From: an uncultured Clostridia bacterium
Lineage (GTDB): Bacteria > Bacillota > Clostridia > Oscillospirales > Ruminococcaceae
Reading direction: 5' to 3'
Length of the DNA: 64,000 nt
Assembly (NCBI GenBank): GCA_945876755.1
Contig: CAMCPM010000005.1
Location: 1 to 64,000 of the forward strand
A program made the translations under genes and the position numbers. Below the pieces are notes generated by a model. That model made no database searches and had not been told where the DNA came from. It saw only the letters and a program-made list of their open reading frames with translations. This document shows, one piece after another, positions 37,487-46,614 of the stretch (positions are counted from its first letter, which is position 1; each line of letters opens with the position of its first letter).

Positions 37487-39240
37487 GTAAAAATGCAAAC
37501 AAAAAGCCTGTTATAAAGCGTATTTTAAGATATACCAAGTCTTGTGCAGTTCTGATTTTGCCTGCAATACTTTCAGCAATAATAAGCGTTGCGCTTTCGC
37601 TGTATACGCCTATTCTTGTCGGACGTGGCATAGACTATATCATTGGTGAGAACAACGTTGATTTCGGCGGTGTAAAGCGTTATGTGATACTGATAGCAGT
37701 TACGGTAGTTCTGTCAGCGCTTTTCAGCTGGGTGATGTCCTACTGCACATACAAAATAACCTACCGTGCGGTCAGCGGTATAAGGCGCGACCTTTACGCA
37801 AAGCTGAACAGAGTACCGCTAAACTATATCGACAGCACTGCAAGAGGCGATATTATCAGCAGAATGTCGGTCGATATTGAAACCATATCAGACGGTATGC
37901 TTCAGTGCTTCTCGCAGTTTCTGACGGGTATTGTCACAATAATCGGTACTATCGTTTTTATGCTTAACATCAATGTAAAAATTGCTCTTGTAGTAATTTT
38001 TATCACTCCCCTTTCGCTGTTTGTGGCGGCATTTATCACAAAGCTATGCCACGATAAATTCCGTGAGCAGTCAGCAGTCAGAGGCGAGCTGAGCGGCTGT
38101 ATCGAGGAGCTTGTGGGCGGACAGAAGATCGTAAAGGCTTTCGCTTATGAGGACCGTGCACAGGAACGCTTTGAAGAGATAAACGGCAGACTTTACAAGT
38201 GCGGAGTTCTTGCGCAGTTCTATTCGGCGCTTACAAATCCATGCACACGCTTTGTAAACGGCATTGTTTACGCCGCAACAGGAATTTTCGGCGCAATTTC
38301 GGTAATAAGCGGTGCGGCAGGAGCGATGTCCGTAGGACAGATAGCCACATTTTTAAGCTATGCAAACCAGTACACAAAGCCGTTCAATGAGATAACCGGC
38401 GTAATAACCGAGCTTCAGGCGGCATTTGCTTCCGCAAGACGAGTTTTTGCCGTTCTGGACGAAGCAGAGGAAATTCCCGAAAAGGAACCTCCTGCACCTG
38501 CGGCAGCAGACGGAACGGTTACCATAAAGGACGTTTCATTCTCCTACAAACCTGAGCAGAAGCTTCTTGAGGACGTTGATCTGGCGGTCAAGCCCGGTCA
38601 GAGAGTCGCAATAGTAGGTCCCACAGGCTGCGGAAAAACCACGCTTATCAACCTGCTCATGAGATTTTACGACGTGCGTGAGGGCAGCATTGAGGTAGGC
38701 GGAAGCGACATAAGAGATATGCGCCGCAGCGAGCTTAGGGCGCTTTACGGAATGGTTCTGCAGGACACATGGATATTCACAGGTACGATACGGGAAAATA
38801 TTGCATACGGCAAGCCCGACGCCACGGAGGAGGAAATTATTGCTGCGGCTAAAATGTGTCACTGCCACAGCTTCATAAGAAGACTTCACGACGGATACGA
38901 CACCGTTGTTTCCGAGGATGGCGGCACTCTTTCCCAGGGACAGAAACAGCTTCTCTGCATTGCGAGAATCATGCTGACAAATCCGCCAATGCTTATTCTG
39001 GACGAGGCTACCTCAAGCATTGATACCCGTACCGAGCTGAAGATCCAAAGCGCTTTTGCAAAGCTTATGAAGGGCAAAACAAGCTTTATTATTGCTCACC
39101 GTCTTTCAACTATCAAGGACGCAGACGTTATCCTCGTTATGAAGGACGGCAACATTATCGAGCAGGGAAATCACGAATCGCTGCTTGAAAAGGGCGGATT
39201 TTACGCTAATCTGTACAATTCCCAGTTTGAGCAGGTTTAA
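37483..39240 (+). CDS. ABC exporter half-transporter B (catalytic partner)
   Basis: A 585-residue half-transporter with six membrane segments and an NBD: Walker A GPTGCGKTTL near 377, signature LSQGQKQLLCIARIM near 480, Walker B MLILDEATSSID with the catalytic Glu, and H-loop IIAHRLST. The canonical Glu complements the Asp of partner A, as in BmrD/LmrD. The genes overlap by four bases, implying equal production. GH113 follows after 30 bases and may be cotranscribed. Confidence 0.87.
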   Translation: MSKNANKKPVIKRILRYTKSCAVLILPAILSAIISVALSLYTPILVGRGIDYIIGENNVDFGGVKRYVILIAVTVVLSALFSWVMSYCTYKITYRAVSGIRRDLYAKLNRVPLNYIDSTARGDIISRMSVDIETISDGMLQCFSQFLTGIVTIIGTIVFMLNINVKIALVVIFITPLSLFVAAFITKLCHDKFREQSAVRGELSGCIEELVGGQKIVKAFAYEDRAQERFEEINGRLYKCGVLAQFYSALTNPCTRFVNGIVYAATGIFGAISVISGAAGAMSVGQIATFLSYANQYTKPFNEITGVITELQAAFASARRVFAVLDEAEEIPEKEPPAPAAADGTVTIKDVSFSYKPEQKLLEDVDLAVKPGQRVAIVGPTGCGKTTLINLLMRFYDVREGSIEVGGSDIRDMRRSELRALYGMVLQDTWIFTGTIRENIAYGKPDATEEEIIAAAKMCHCHSFIRRLHDGYDTVVSEDGGTLSQGQKQLLCIARIMLTNPPMLILDEATSSIDTRTELKIQSAFAKLMKGKTSFIIAHRLSTIKDADVILVMKDGNIIEQGNHESLLEKGGFYANLYNSQFEQV

Positions 39241-39270
39241 AATAAATTGATTAACGAAAGGACGGATAAT

Positions 39271-40233
39271 ATGTTTATAAAGGGTTTCACATACGGTTTT
39301 GACGGCAGACGGGGTGCATACCGCACTCCCGAAGCGGCAGTTTCAATGGAAAGACTTGCGGCTCTCGGCGGCGACTGGGCGGCTCTTGCGTTTACGGTTT
39401 TGCAGGATTCGTTCAGTTCGACGTTGATACGTCCCGATTACCGTTATACCGTTACCGATAAGGACGTTATTACCGCCGCAGACAAGCTTCATTCCCTTGG
39501 GTTAAAGGTTTGTATGAAGCCTATGGTCAATTGTGCAGACGGCGTATGGCGTGCAAATATTTTCTTCCCCGAGCGTGAATGGGGTGACAAGGATTACTGG
39601 AAGGAATGGTTTTCAAGCTACACGGCTTTTCTCTGCCATTATGCGGAAATCGCCGAGGAAACAGGCTGTGAGATGTTCTGTGTAGGCTGTGAAATGCTTG
39701 GTACAGAGCATAAAGAAGAATATTGGCGAAACGCTATTGCCGAGGTGCGAAAGGTTTACTCCGGCAAAATCGTATACAACACCAACCACGGCAAGGAATT
39801 CGGCGTGAAATGGTGGGACGCTGTGGATTATATCGGTACTTCCGCATACTACGGTGTGGGAAAAATTCCCGGAGACAGTCTTGAAAATATGTGTGCCGAA
39901 TGGGAAAAACAAAAGCTGAAGCTTGCGGAGCTTTCACGGATAAACGGCGGCAAGCAGATAATTTTTATGGAGATAGGCTGCCGCAGCGCAAAGGGCTGCG
40001 CTATGATGCCATACGATTTCAGCCACAAGGAGTTCCCGTATGACGAGGACGAGCAGGCGAATTTTTACGAGTCGGCGTTTTGTTCCATGTGGAACGAGCC
40101 CTGGTTTGCAGGCTATTTCTGGTGGGACTGGTACACTAAAATCCCCGGAAATTCCCCGGAAATGGGATTTTCAATCGTGGGCAAAAAAGCAGAGCAGGTA
40201 GTTAAAAGCTGGTATTCAAAGGAAAGAGATTGA
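39271..40233 (+). CDS. GH113 family glycosidase (mannanase-type)
   Basis: A 320-residue TIM-barrel enzyme without signal peptide. MFIKGFTYGF opens the barrel, Glu141 in FCVGCEMLGT is the candidate acid/base and Glu234 in IIFMEIGCRSA the nucleophile; AGYFWWDWY near the end is a family feature. GH113 contains beta-1,4-mannanases and related enzymes. ATG 39271 is preferred over TTG 39247 because AAAGGA lies nine bases before it. It would act on imported manno-oligosaccharides. Its link with the upstream exporter genes is positional only. Confidence 0.78.
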   Translation: MFIKGFTYGFDGRRGAYRTPEAAVSMERLAALGGDWAALAFTVLQDSFSSTLIRPDYRYTVTDKDVITAADKLHSLGLKVCMKPMVNCADGVWRANIFFPEREWGDKDYWKEWFSSYTAFLCHYAEIAEETGCEMFCVGCEMLGTEHKEEYWRNAIAEVRKVYSGKIVYNTNHGKEFGVKWWDAVDYIGTSAYYGVGKIPGDSLENMCAEWEKQKLKLAELSRINGGKQIIFMEIGCRSAKGCAMMPYDFSHKEFPYDEDEQANFYESAFCSMWNEPWFAGYFWWDWYTKIPGNSPEMGFSIVGKKAEQVVKSWYSKERD

Positions 40234-40334
40234 AGTGTAATTTTTTGCCATACTTAGCATATGCAAGATTTTTTAAGGATTACGGAGCTTTTTGAAGATT
40301 TTATTTGACGCAAAAAGAAAATTGCTTAAATCTA

Positions 40335-40363
40335 TTGACATTTTCGGGATTTTATCGTATTAT
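40335..40363 (+). promoter_or_regulatory. Promoter of the polyamine operon
   Basis: TTGACA (40335-40340) and TATTAT (40358-40363) are 17 bp apart, about 50 bp before speD. Confidence 0.75.
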
Positions 40364-40412
40364 TCATAATGTATAGATATGCAGTGCATATCATTTTCAA
40401 AAGGAAAGGAAC

Positions 40413-41228
40413 GTGAGGATAGGGTTGAACGATAAGCTCAAGCTTTACGGGTTTAATAACCTGACTAAAACTCTCAGCTTTAATATCTATGATATCTGCT
40501 ATGCAAAAAGCGCAAGAGAACAGCAGGATTATATAAAATACATTGACGAGCAGTACAATTCCGACCGTCTGACAAAAATTCTCTGCGACGTTACCGAAAT
40601 GATCGGCGCTCATGTGCTGAATATCTCAAAGCAGGATTACGAGCCTCAGGGAGCTTCGGTAACTCTGCTGGTTTCAGAGGAGCATCTCAATGCGGAGGAT
40701 ATTGACGAATCCTGCAATATGAGAATAGTTCCTGCGCCTGAAAAACAAAGCATTGCAGGTCATCTTGATAAAAGCCATCTTACCGTGCATACCTATCCCG
40801 AATTTCACCCTGACAACGAGATCACCACGTTCAGAGTAGATATCGACGTTTCTACCTGCGGAAAGATCACTCCGCTGAAATCATTGGACTATCTCATAGG
40901 CAGCTTTGATTCGGATATAATTACCATTGACTACCGTGTAAGGGGCTTTACCCGTGACGAACACGGCAAGAAGCTTTTTATCGACCATGATATAACGTCT
41001 ATTCAGGACTATATCGCAAAGGATACGCTGGAGCGCTATGATGCAGTTGATGTCAACGTTTACCAGTCCAACATTTTCCATACAAAGATGATGATAAAGG
41101 AAATTTTCCTTCAGAATTATCTTTTCAATACCGACACTTATGAGCTTGCTCCGAAAAAGCGTCTTGAGATCAACGATTCACTCAGACGTGAGATGATCGA
41201 GATCTTCAGCGGAATGAATATCTATTAA
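40413..41228 (+). CDS. speD: S-adenosylmethionine decarboxylase proenzyme
   Basis: A 271-residue SpeD of the long enterobacterial type. [15 protein letters not shown] near residue 9 is the N-terminal signature. Self-cleavage is expected before Ser121 in [12 protein letters not shown], creating the pyruvoyl group. It makes decarboxylated AdoMet, the aminopropyl donor for spermidine. The start may be GTG 40413 (AAAAGGA at seven bases) or TTG 40425, which aligns better with E. coli SpeD. It is the first gene of a polyamine operon. Confidence 0.92.
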   Translation: MRIGLNDKLKLYGFNNLTKTLSFNIYDICYAKSAREQQDYIKYIDEQYNSDRLTKILCDVTEMIGAHVLNISKQDYEPQGASVTLLVSEEHLNAEDIDESCNMRIVPAPEKQSIAGHLDKSHLTVHTYPEFHPDNEITTFRVDIDVSTCGKITPLKSLDYLIGSFDSDIITIDYRVRGFTRDEHGKKLFIDHDITSIQDYIAKDTLERYDAVDVNVYQSNIFHTKMMIKEIFLQNYLFNTDTYELAPKKRLEINDSLRREMIEIFSGMNIY

Positions 41229-41269
41229 CAGCGTATTTACCTATAATAAATACAAGAGGTGTGACGAAT

Positions 41270-41620
41270 ATGAAAAAAATTGCTGAAAAAATTATATTAT
41301 GTTTTTTTGCGGGACTTATGATCTTCTGTTTTGCCGCCTGCGGCAATGACGAAAACACTGTGGCTATCTCCCCCGAAACTGCGGAAAGCCTTATGGTGGA
41401 TTATCTTGAAAATAAAGGCTTTTCCGAAGGAGACTTCCTCTCGGAATGTACTGTTATGAACGTGAACGGAGTGCAGGTCTATGCATTTTCATGGAGAGTA
41501 AAGGCAGGAGAAAACGCTGACAAACTTTTTGGAATGTATGCAGTATCATTTGACGGAAAAAGCTTTTACGAATATCAATCCGCCCGCGATGAGTGGATAA
41601 AGGATATGAATATCGAATGA
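41270..41620 (+). CDS. Small lipoprotein in the polyamine operon
   Basis: A 116-residue lipoprotein. The signal peptide (KKIAEKIILCFFAGLMIF) ends in lipobox FAAC, with Cys near residue 24. The mature domain of about 90 residues (LMVDYLENKGFSEGDF, then VYAFSWRVK and YAVSFDGKSFYEYQ) looks like a small alpha-beta fold related in style to PepSY-like domains. ATG 41270 has GAGGTG eight bases upstream. It lies between speD and the decarboxylase gene. The function is unknown; a surface sensor or binder for polyamines is only a guess. Confidence 0.65.
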   Translation: MKKIAEKIILCFFAGLMIFCFAACGNDENTVAISPETAESLMVDYLENKGFSEGDFLSECTVMNVNGVQVYAFSWRVKAGENADKLFGMYAVSFDGKSFYEYQSARDEWIKDMNIE

Positions 41621-41665
41621 TATTTTTGCCTGTCAGTCCCGGCAAATAAAAAAGGAATGATTAAT

Positions 41666-43123
41666 ATGCTTGACCAGCACAGAGCGCCTGTTTATGAGGC
41701 GCTGCTGAAATACCGTGATGCAAGGGTAGTTCCCTTTGATGTTCCCGGTCACAAGCACGGAAAGGGCAATCCCGAGCTTACCGAATTCCTTGGTAAGGCG
41801 TGCCTTTCTGTTGATGTAAATTCTATGAAGCCGCTGGATAATCTCTGTCACCCTACTTCCGTTATCAAGGAAGCCGAGGAGCTTGCGGCAGAGGCGTTCG
41901 GAGCGGCTTACTGCTTTTTTATGGTAGGTGGTACGACCTCTTCGGTACAGTCAATGGTGCTTTCGGTCTGCAAGGCAGGCGAAAAGATCATTATGCCGAG
42001 GAATGTTCACAGAAGCGCTATCAATGCGCTCATTTTAAGCGGAGCTATCCCCGTTTATGTCAATCCGGGAGTGAACGAAAGGCTTGGTATCCCTCTCGGA
42101 ATGAGCGTGAAGGACGTTGAAAAAGCTATTCTGGAAAACCCCGACGCAAAAGCAGTTTTTGTGAATAATCCTACTTATTACGGCATATGCTCTGATTTGA
42201 GAAAAATTACAAAGCTTGCCCACGACCACGGCATGGCTGTTATTGTTGATGAAGCGCACGGAACACATTTCTATTTCGGAGAAAACCTGCCTGTTTCGGC
42301 TATGGAGGCAGGAGCCGATATGGCTGCGGTATCAATGCACAAGTCCGGAGGTTCGCTTACACAGAGCAGCTTTCTGCTTATCGGTTCAAACGCGGAAAAA
42401 TTCGGCGTTACCGAGGGTAGAGTCAGGGCGGTAATTAATCTTACCCAGACCACAAGCGGCTCATATCTGCTTATGTCCTCATTGGATATTTCAAGAAGAA
42501 GCCTTGCTGTGGACGGAAAGAAAATTATCGAAAAGGCTGTAAACAACGCCGCCTACGCAAGAGAAGAAATTTCTAAAATAGGCGGATATTACGCATTTGC
42601 CGATGAACTTATAAACGGTGATGATATTTACGATTTCGACCGCACAAAGCTTTCGGTACACACCCGTGATATCGGTCTTGCGGGAATCGAGGTTTATGAT
42701 TATCTCCGTGACAATTATGATATTCAGATAGAATTTGGCGATATCGGAAATATCCTTGCATACATTTCCGCAGGTGATATGTGGAAGGATATTGAGCGTC
42801 TCGTTTCTGCTCTGGCTGAGATAAAGCGCAGGTTTTCACGGGATAAGACAGGTATGCTCGATCACGAGTATATCAATCCGCAGGTGGAGCTTTCACCTCA
42901 GGCAGCTTTCTATGGCAATCAGCATTCAATACCTATCGAAAAAAGCGCAGGAAAGATCAGCGGCGAGTTCGTTATGTGCTACCCTCCGGGAATACCCATC
43001 CTTGCGCCGGGAGAAAAAATCACTCCGGAAATTCTGGATTATATCAAATACTCCAAGGAGCGCGGCTGCATGATGACGGGTACCGAGGATATGGCTATCG
43101 AAAACATCAAGGTTATAGATTAA
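41666..43123 (+). CDS. speA: Arginine/lysine/ornithine decarboxylase, probably arginine decarboxylase
   Basis: A 485-residue fold-type I PLP decarboxylase of the Bacillus SpeA type. FDVPGHKHGKG near residue 23, VGGTTSSVQSM near 89, VDEAHGTHF near 195 and the PLP lysine in SMHKSGGSL near 222 are diagnostic; the C-terminal domain is present. Specificity is inferred from the agmatinase gene downstream: arginine to agmatine. ATG 41666 follows AAAAAGGA; the ATG at 41657 lies within that site. Confidence 0.85.
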   Translation: MLDQHRAPVYEALLKYRDARVVPFDVPGHKHGKGNPELTEFLGKACLSVDVNSMKPLDNLCHPTSVIKEAEELAAEAFGAAYCFFMVGGTTSSVQSMVLSVCKAGEKIIMPRNVHRSAINALILSGAIPVYVNPGVNERLGIPLGMSVKDVEKAILENPDAKAVFVNNPTYYGICSDLRKITKLAHDHGMAVIVDEAHGTHFYFGENLPVSAMEAGADMAAVSMHKSGGSLTQSSFLLIGSNAEKFGVTEGRVRAVINLTQTTSGSYLLMSSLDISRRSLAVDGKKIIEKAVNNAAYAREEISKIGGYYAFADELINGDDIYDFDRTKLSVHTRDIGLAGIEVYDYLRDNYDIQIEFGDIGNILAYISAGDMWKDIERLVSALAEIKRRFSRDKTGMLDHEYINPQVELSPQAAFYGNQHSIPIEKSAGKISGEFVMCYPPGIPILAPGEKITPEILDYIKYSKERGCMMTGTEDMAIENIKVID

Positions 43124-43135
43124 GGGGAATTACAG

Positions 43136-43426
43136 GTGAAAAATTATTACGACAGGAATTACGGCAAAAGAAGAAAAAGCAGATCGTACTTTTATATGGG
43201 ACTTTCAACAGCTGCAATTTCGGCATTTATGATAACCATTTCGGTTTTGTCTCTTATGCACGGGGCAAGTACGGCAATAAATATATCGGGATTCGCTTCG
43301 GGAATCGTATGGGCTATAGTTGCCGTTATGAATATGTGCGTTTACTATCAAGACAACCGAATTGAACTGAAAACCAAATTTTCCGAAACTGCGGATAATA
43401 TTAATTCGGCGCTGAAAAAGTTCTGA
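43136..43426 (+). CDS. Small two-segment membrane protein
   Basis: A 96-residue protein starting at GTG 43136 with AAGGGG upstream. A basic, tyrosine-rich N-terminus (KNYYDRNYGKRRKSR) is followed by two hydrophobic segments (about 20-42 and 48-68) and a polar C-terminal helix. I do not recognise the family with confidence. It sits between the decarboxylase and speE genes, twelve bases after the former. A role in polyamine control or transport would be inference. Confidence 0.6.
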   Translation: MKNYYDRNYGKRRKSRSYFYMGLSTAAISAFMITISVLSLMHGASTAINISGFASGIVWAIVAVMNMCVYYQDNRIELKTKFSETADNINSALKKF

Positions 43427-43487
43427 TTTTTTCAGCAAGGAATTTAACATATAAAAAGTCAATTTATTATATGAAAGGATCTTGGCT

Positions 43488-44336
43488 ATGGAATTATGGT
43501 TCAGCGAGCCGCATACCAAAAATGTGAAGATGTCTATCCGTGTGGATAAGCAGCTTCACACCGAGCAGAGCGAATATCAGCGTATAGATGTGTTTGAAAG
43601 CCCCGAATTCGGCAGGTTTCTGACTCTTGACGGACTGATGATGCTGACCGAAAAGGACGAGTTTATTTATCATGAGATGATAACTCACGTTGCTATGGCT
43701 TCAAATCCGCAGATAAAAAATGTTCTTGTAATAGGCGCAGGCGACGGAGGTACCGTCCGTGAGCTGACAAGATACGGAACAATTGAAAATATCGACATGG
43801 TGGAGATAGACGAGCGGGTCGTGGAGGTGTGCAGAGAGTTCCTTCCTCAGACCGCTTGCAGACTTGACGACCCGAGAGTGCATATTTTTTACGATGACGG
43901 ACTGAGATTTGTGCGCAGAAAGGAAAACTGCTACGACCTTATTATCGTTGACAGCACCGACCCATTCGGTCCCGGAGAGGGACTCTTCACAAGCGAGTTT
44001 TACGGCAACTGCTTCAATGCACTCACCGGAAACGGCATACTTGTAAATCAGCACGAAAGCCCCTATTACCCCGACGATGCAAAAGCTATGCAGAGGGCAC
44101 ACAAAAGAATACGAGAGTTTTTCGATGTGTGCAGAGTATATCAGGTGCATATCCCCACATATCCGTCAGGACACTGGCTGTTCGGCTTTGCTTCAAAGAC
44201 TGTTGACCCTCTTGCGGCGGATGTTGATAACTGGAATACTCTCGGTATTGAAACAAGGTACTACAACACCGAGCTTCACAAGGGCTGTTTTGCAATACCA
44301 AACTATGTAAAGGAACTTCTGAAAAATGCAGATTGA
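43488..44336 (+). CDS. speE: Spermidine synthase
   Basis: A 282-residue aminopropyltransferase. The N-terminal beta domain has QRIDVFES and FLTLDGLMMLTEKDEF; the Rossmann core has VLVIGAGDGGTVRELTRY near residue 82 and the catalytic-site loop DSTDPFGPGEGLF near 155. ATG 43488 is chosen with AAAGGA eight bases upstream; TTG 43482 is an alternative. It transfers the aminopropyl group from decarboxylated AdoMet to putrescine. It overlaps speB by eleven bases. Confidence 0.95.
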   Translation: MELWFSEPHTKNVKMSIRVDKQLHTEQSEYQRIDVFESPEFGRFLTLDGLMMLTEKDEFIYHEMITHVAMASNPQIKNVLVIGAGDGGTVRELTRYGTIENIDMVEIDERVVEVCREFLPQTACRLDDPRVHIFYDDGLRFVRRKENCYDLIIVDSTDPFGPGEGLFTSEFYGNCFNALTGNGILVNQHESPYYPDDAKAMQRAHKRIREFFDVCRVYQVHIPTYPSGHWLFGFASKTVDPLAADVDNWNTLGIETRYYNTELHKGCFAIPNYVKELLKNAD

Positions 44337-45174
44337 AAGAAACGCTTTTATAGGCTGTGACTGTGAATACGAACAGGCGAAAACCGTTATTTTCGGAGCG
44401 CCCTTTGACAGTACCACGTCTTACCGCCCCGGAACACGCTTCGGAAGCAAGGCTATACGTTCCGAAAGCTTCGGCATTGAGACTTACTCTCCCTATCAGG
44501 ACAAAGACCTGCTGGATTATAATATTTTCGATTCGGGCGACCCTGAGCTTTGCATAGGCAATGTCGACACGGCACTGCAGCAGATAGAGGATATCGCCGC
44601 TGAAATTCTTGCAGACGGCAAGCGTCCCTTTATGCTTGGAGGAGAACATTCCGTTACCCTTGGAGCAGTAAATGCGGTACACAAAAAGTACAAGGATTTA
44701 TATATTATTCAGTTTGACGCTCATGCTGACCTGCGTGACGATTACCTCGGCGTGAAAAAATCCCACGCCTGCGTAATGCGCCGCTGCTGGGAGTTGGTGG
44801 GCGACGGACATATCTACCAGTTCGGCATAAGAAGCGGCGAACGTGAGGAATTTAAATTTGCCGCAGAACATACTAAAATGAACAAATTGGGTCTTGACGG
44901 CATCGAAAAAGCCGCAGAGGAATTAAAGGGCAAGAACGTGTACCTGACAATTGATATGGATGTTCTTGACCCGTCAATATTTCCCGGTACGGGTACGCCC
45001 GAAGCAGGCGGAGTACAGTTCACAGAACTGCTTGAAACAGTGTTCAAACTGAAAGAACTGAACATTGTGGGTGCAGATATCAATGAGCTTTCTCCACAGT
45101 ATGACCCCAGCGGAGTTTCGACTGCGGTCGCCTGCAAGCTTCTCAGGGAAATTCTGCTTATGCTGGAAAAATAG
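44326..45174 (+). CDS. speB: Agmatinase
   Basis: A 282-residue ureohydrolase that converts agmatine to putrescine and urea. The two-manganese site is formed by GGEHSVT near residue 105, FDAHADLRDDY near 127 and TIDMDVLDPS near 209. GAPFDSTTSYRPG near 24 is the N-terminal signature. It starts within the end of speE. Together with speA, speD and speE it gives a complete arginine to spermidine route. Confidence 0.93.
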   Translation: MQIERNAFIGCDCEYEQAKTVIFGAPFDSTTSYRPGTRFGSKAIRSESFGIETYSPYQDKDLLDYNIFDSGDPELCIGNVDTALQQIEDIAAEILADGKRPFMLGGEHSVTLGAVNAVHKKYKDLYIIQFDAHADLRDDYLGVKKSHACVMRRCWELVGDGHIYQFGIRSGEREEFKFAAEHTKMNKLGLDGIEKAAEELKGKNVYLTIDMDVLDPSIFPGTGTPEAGGVQFTELLETVFKLKELNIVGADINELSPQYDPSGVSTAVACKLLREILLMLEK

Positions 45175-45213
45175 AAATACAGCAGTACAGCAAAGGAAAG
45201 GATCATTCGGCAA

Positions 45214-46512
45214 ATGTCTGAAAAAAACAAGGATAAAAAATCGGAGGGGTTTGCCCACGGCTACAAGGAGCTTATAATAGGCTTTATCAAATGGTTTTTT
45301 ATTGCGATCATAGTGGGCATAATCGTGGGTCTGGCAGGAACGGCGTTTCATTATGCGCTAAGCTTTGCCACAGAATTCCGCACTGAAAACAGGGCCATAA
45401 TTTTTGCGCTGCCGGTCGCAGGTCTTGCAATAGTTTTTCTGTACAGGATAACGGGGCTTTCGCAAGACCCCGGCACAAACAACATCATCAAAGGCGCACG
45501 CTCAGAGGAAAAGGTTTCGCTGAAGCTTGCTCCGCTGATTTTTGCGGCTACGTTCCTGACCCACATTACCGGTGGTTCGGCAGGCCGTGAGGGAGCGGCT
45601 CTGCAAATCGGCGGAAGCCTTGCCTCACCTTTCGGAAAGCTTTTCAAAATGGATAAAAACGATACGGCAACGCTTATCATGTGCGGTATGGCGGCAGGAT
45701 TTGCCTCACTGTTCGGTACGCCTGTTGCAGCGGCAGTTTTTGCCGTTGAGGTAACCATAGTTGCGGCGGCGCAGTATTCCGCATTTGTTCCCTGCATGGT
45801 CTCGGGAATAACAGCTTCACTTGTTGCCCGTCTCTTCGGCGCAGAACCCGAATCGTTTATTGTAAGCGGAATACCCTCTTTAAACGGCAGCTCGGCTCCC
45901 GACCTGCTAAGAGTTACCGCTTTGGGTATCGGCTGTGCAGCGGTAAGCGTACTATTCTGCTTTGCGATAAAGGGTATTGGTGCGCTTTACAAAAAATACA
46001 TCAAAAATGATTATATCCGTGTAGCTGCAGGCGGTTTTATTGTAATTGCGCTTACGCTTCTGCTCGGTACTACCGATTACAACGGCGCAGGCATGAACGT
46101 TATTGAACGTGCCTTTTCGGGAAGCGCTTCGCCTGTTGCCTTTGCTCTGAAAATACTGTTCACAGCGCTGACTCTGGGAGCAGGCTTCAAGGGCGGAGAG
46201 ATAGTTCCAAGCTTTTTTACCGGCGCTACCTTCGGCTGCTTTTTCGGCGGTCTTCTGGGACTTGACCCAAGCTTTGCAGCTGCGGTAGGTCTGCTGGCAG
46301 TTTTCTGCGGCGTTACCAACTGTCCCTTTGCAACGATCATACTCAGTATCGAGCTTTTCGGCGCAGGCGGACTTGCCTTTTACGCTCTTGCAATTGCCAT
46401 CAGCTATATGCTTTCGGGCTACTGGGGACTTTACAGCGCACAGCGTTTTTATCAGTCTAAGCTTAAACCTGCAAAATATGCTGAGCTTGTAAAAAAGACA
46501 ACTGAAAAGTAG
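45214..46512 (+). CDS. CLC family antiporter, probable fluoride/proton type
   Basis: A 432-residue CLC protein with no CBS domains. The usual anion motif GSGIP is replaced by GTNNII (residues 87-92) and GKEGP by GREGAALQ (124-131), the pattern of the CLC-F fluoride/proton antiporters. GTPVAAAVFAVE near 168 is the third motif. AAAGGA lies eleven bases before the ATG. It is 39 bp after speB and may be transcribed with the polyamine genes. No fluoride riboswitch is visible before it. Chloride specificity remains possible. Confidence 0.75.
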   Translation: MSEKNKDKKSEGFAHGYKELIIGFIKWFFIAIIVGIIVGLAGTAFHYALSFATEFRTENRAIIFALPVAGLAIVFLYRITGLSQDPGTNNIIKGARSEEKVSLKLAPLIFAATFLTHITGGSAGREGAALQIGGSLASPFGKLFKMDKNDTATLIMCGMAAGFASLFGTPVAAAVFAVEVTIVAAAQYSAFVPCMVSGITASLVARLFGAEPESFIVSGIPSLNGSSAPDLLRVTALGIGCAAVSVLFCFAIKGIGALYKKYIKNDYIRVAAGGFIVIALTLLLGTTDYNGAGMNVIERAFSGSASPVAFALKILFTALTLGAGFKGGEIVPSFFTGATFGCFFGGLLGLDPSFAAAVGLLAVFCGVTNCPFATIILSIELFGAGGLAFYALAIAISYMLSGYWGLYSAQRFYQSKLKPAKYAELVKKTTEK

Positions 46513-46614
46513 CGTTGTTTATTCATATTCCGCCTTTAAGGCATATGACAGACGATATGGCATACGCTATTATAAACACATTAAATAATTATACAGAATG
46601 AGAGGAGAAAATAA

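Noticed and set aside
45175..45213. Fluoride riboswitch before the CLC gene
   Set aside because: The gap is too short and lacks the crcB motif core.
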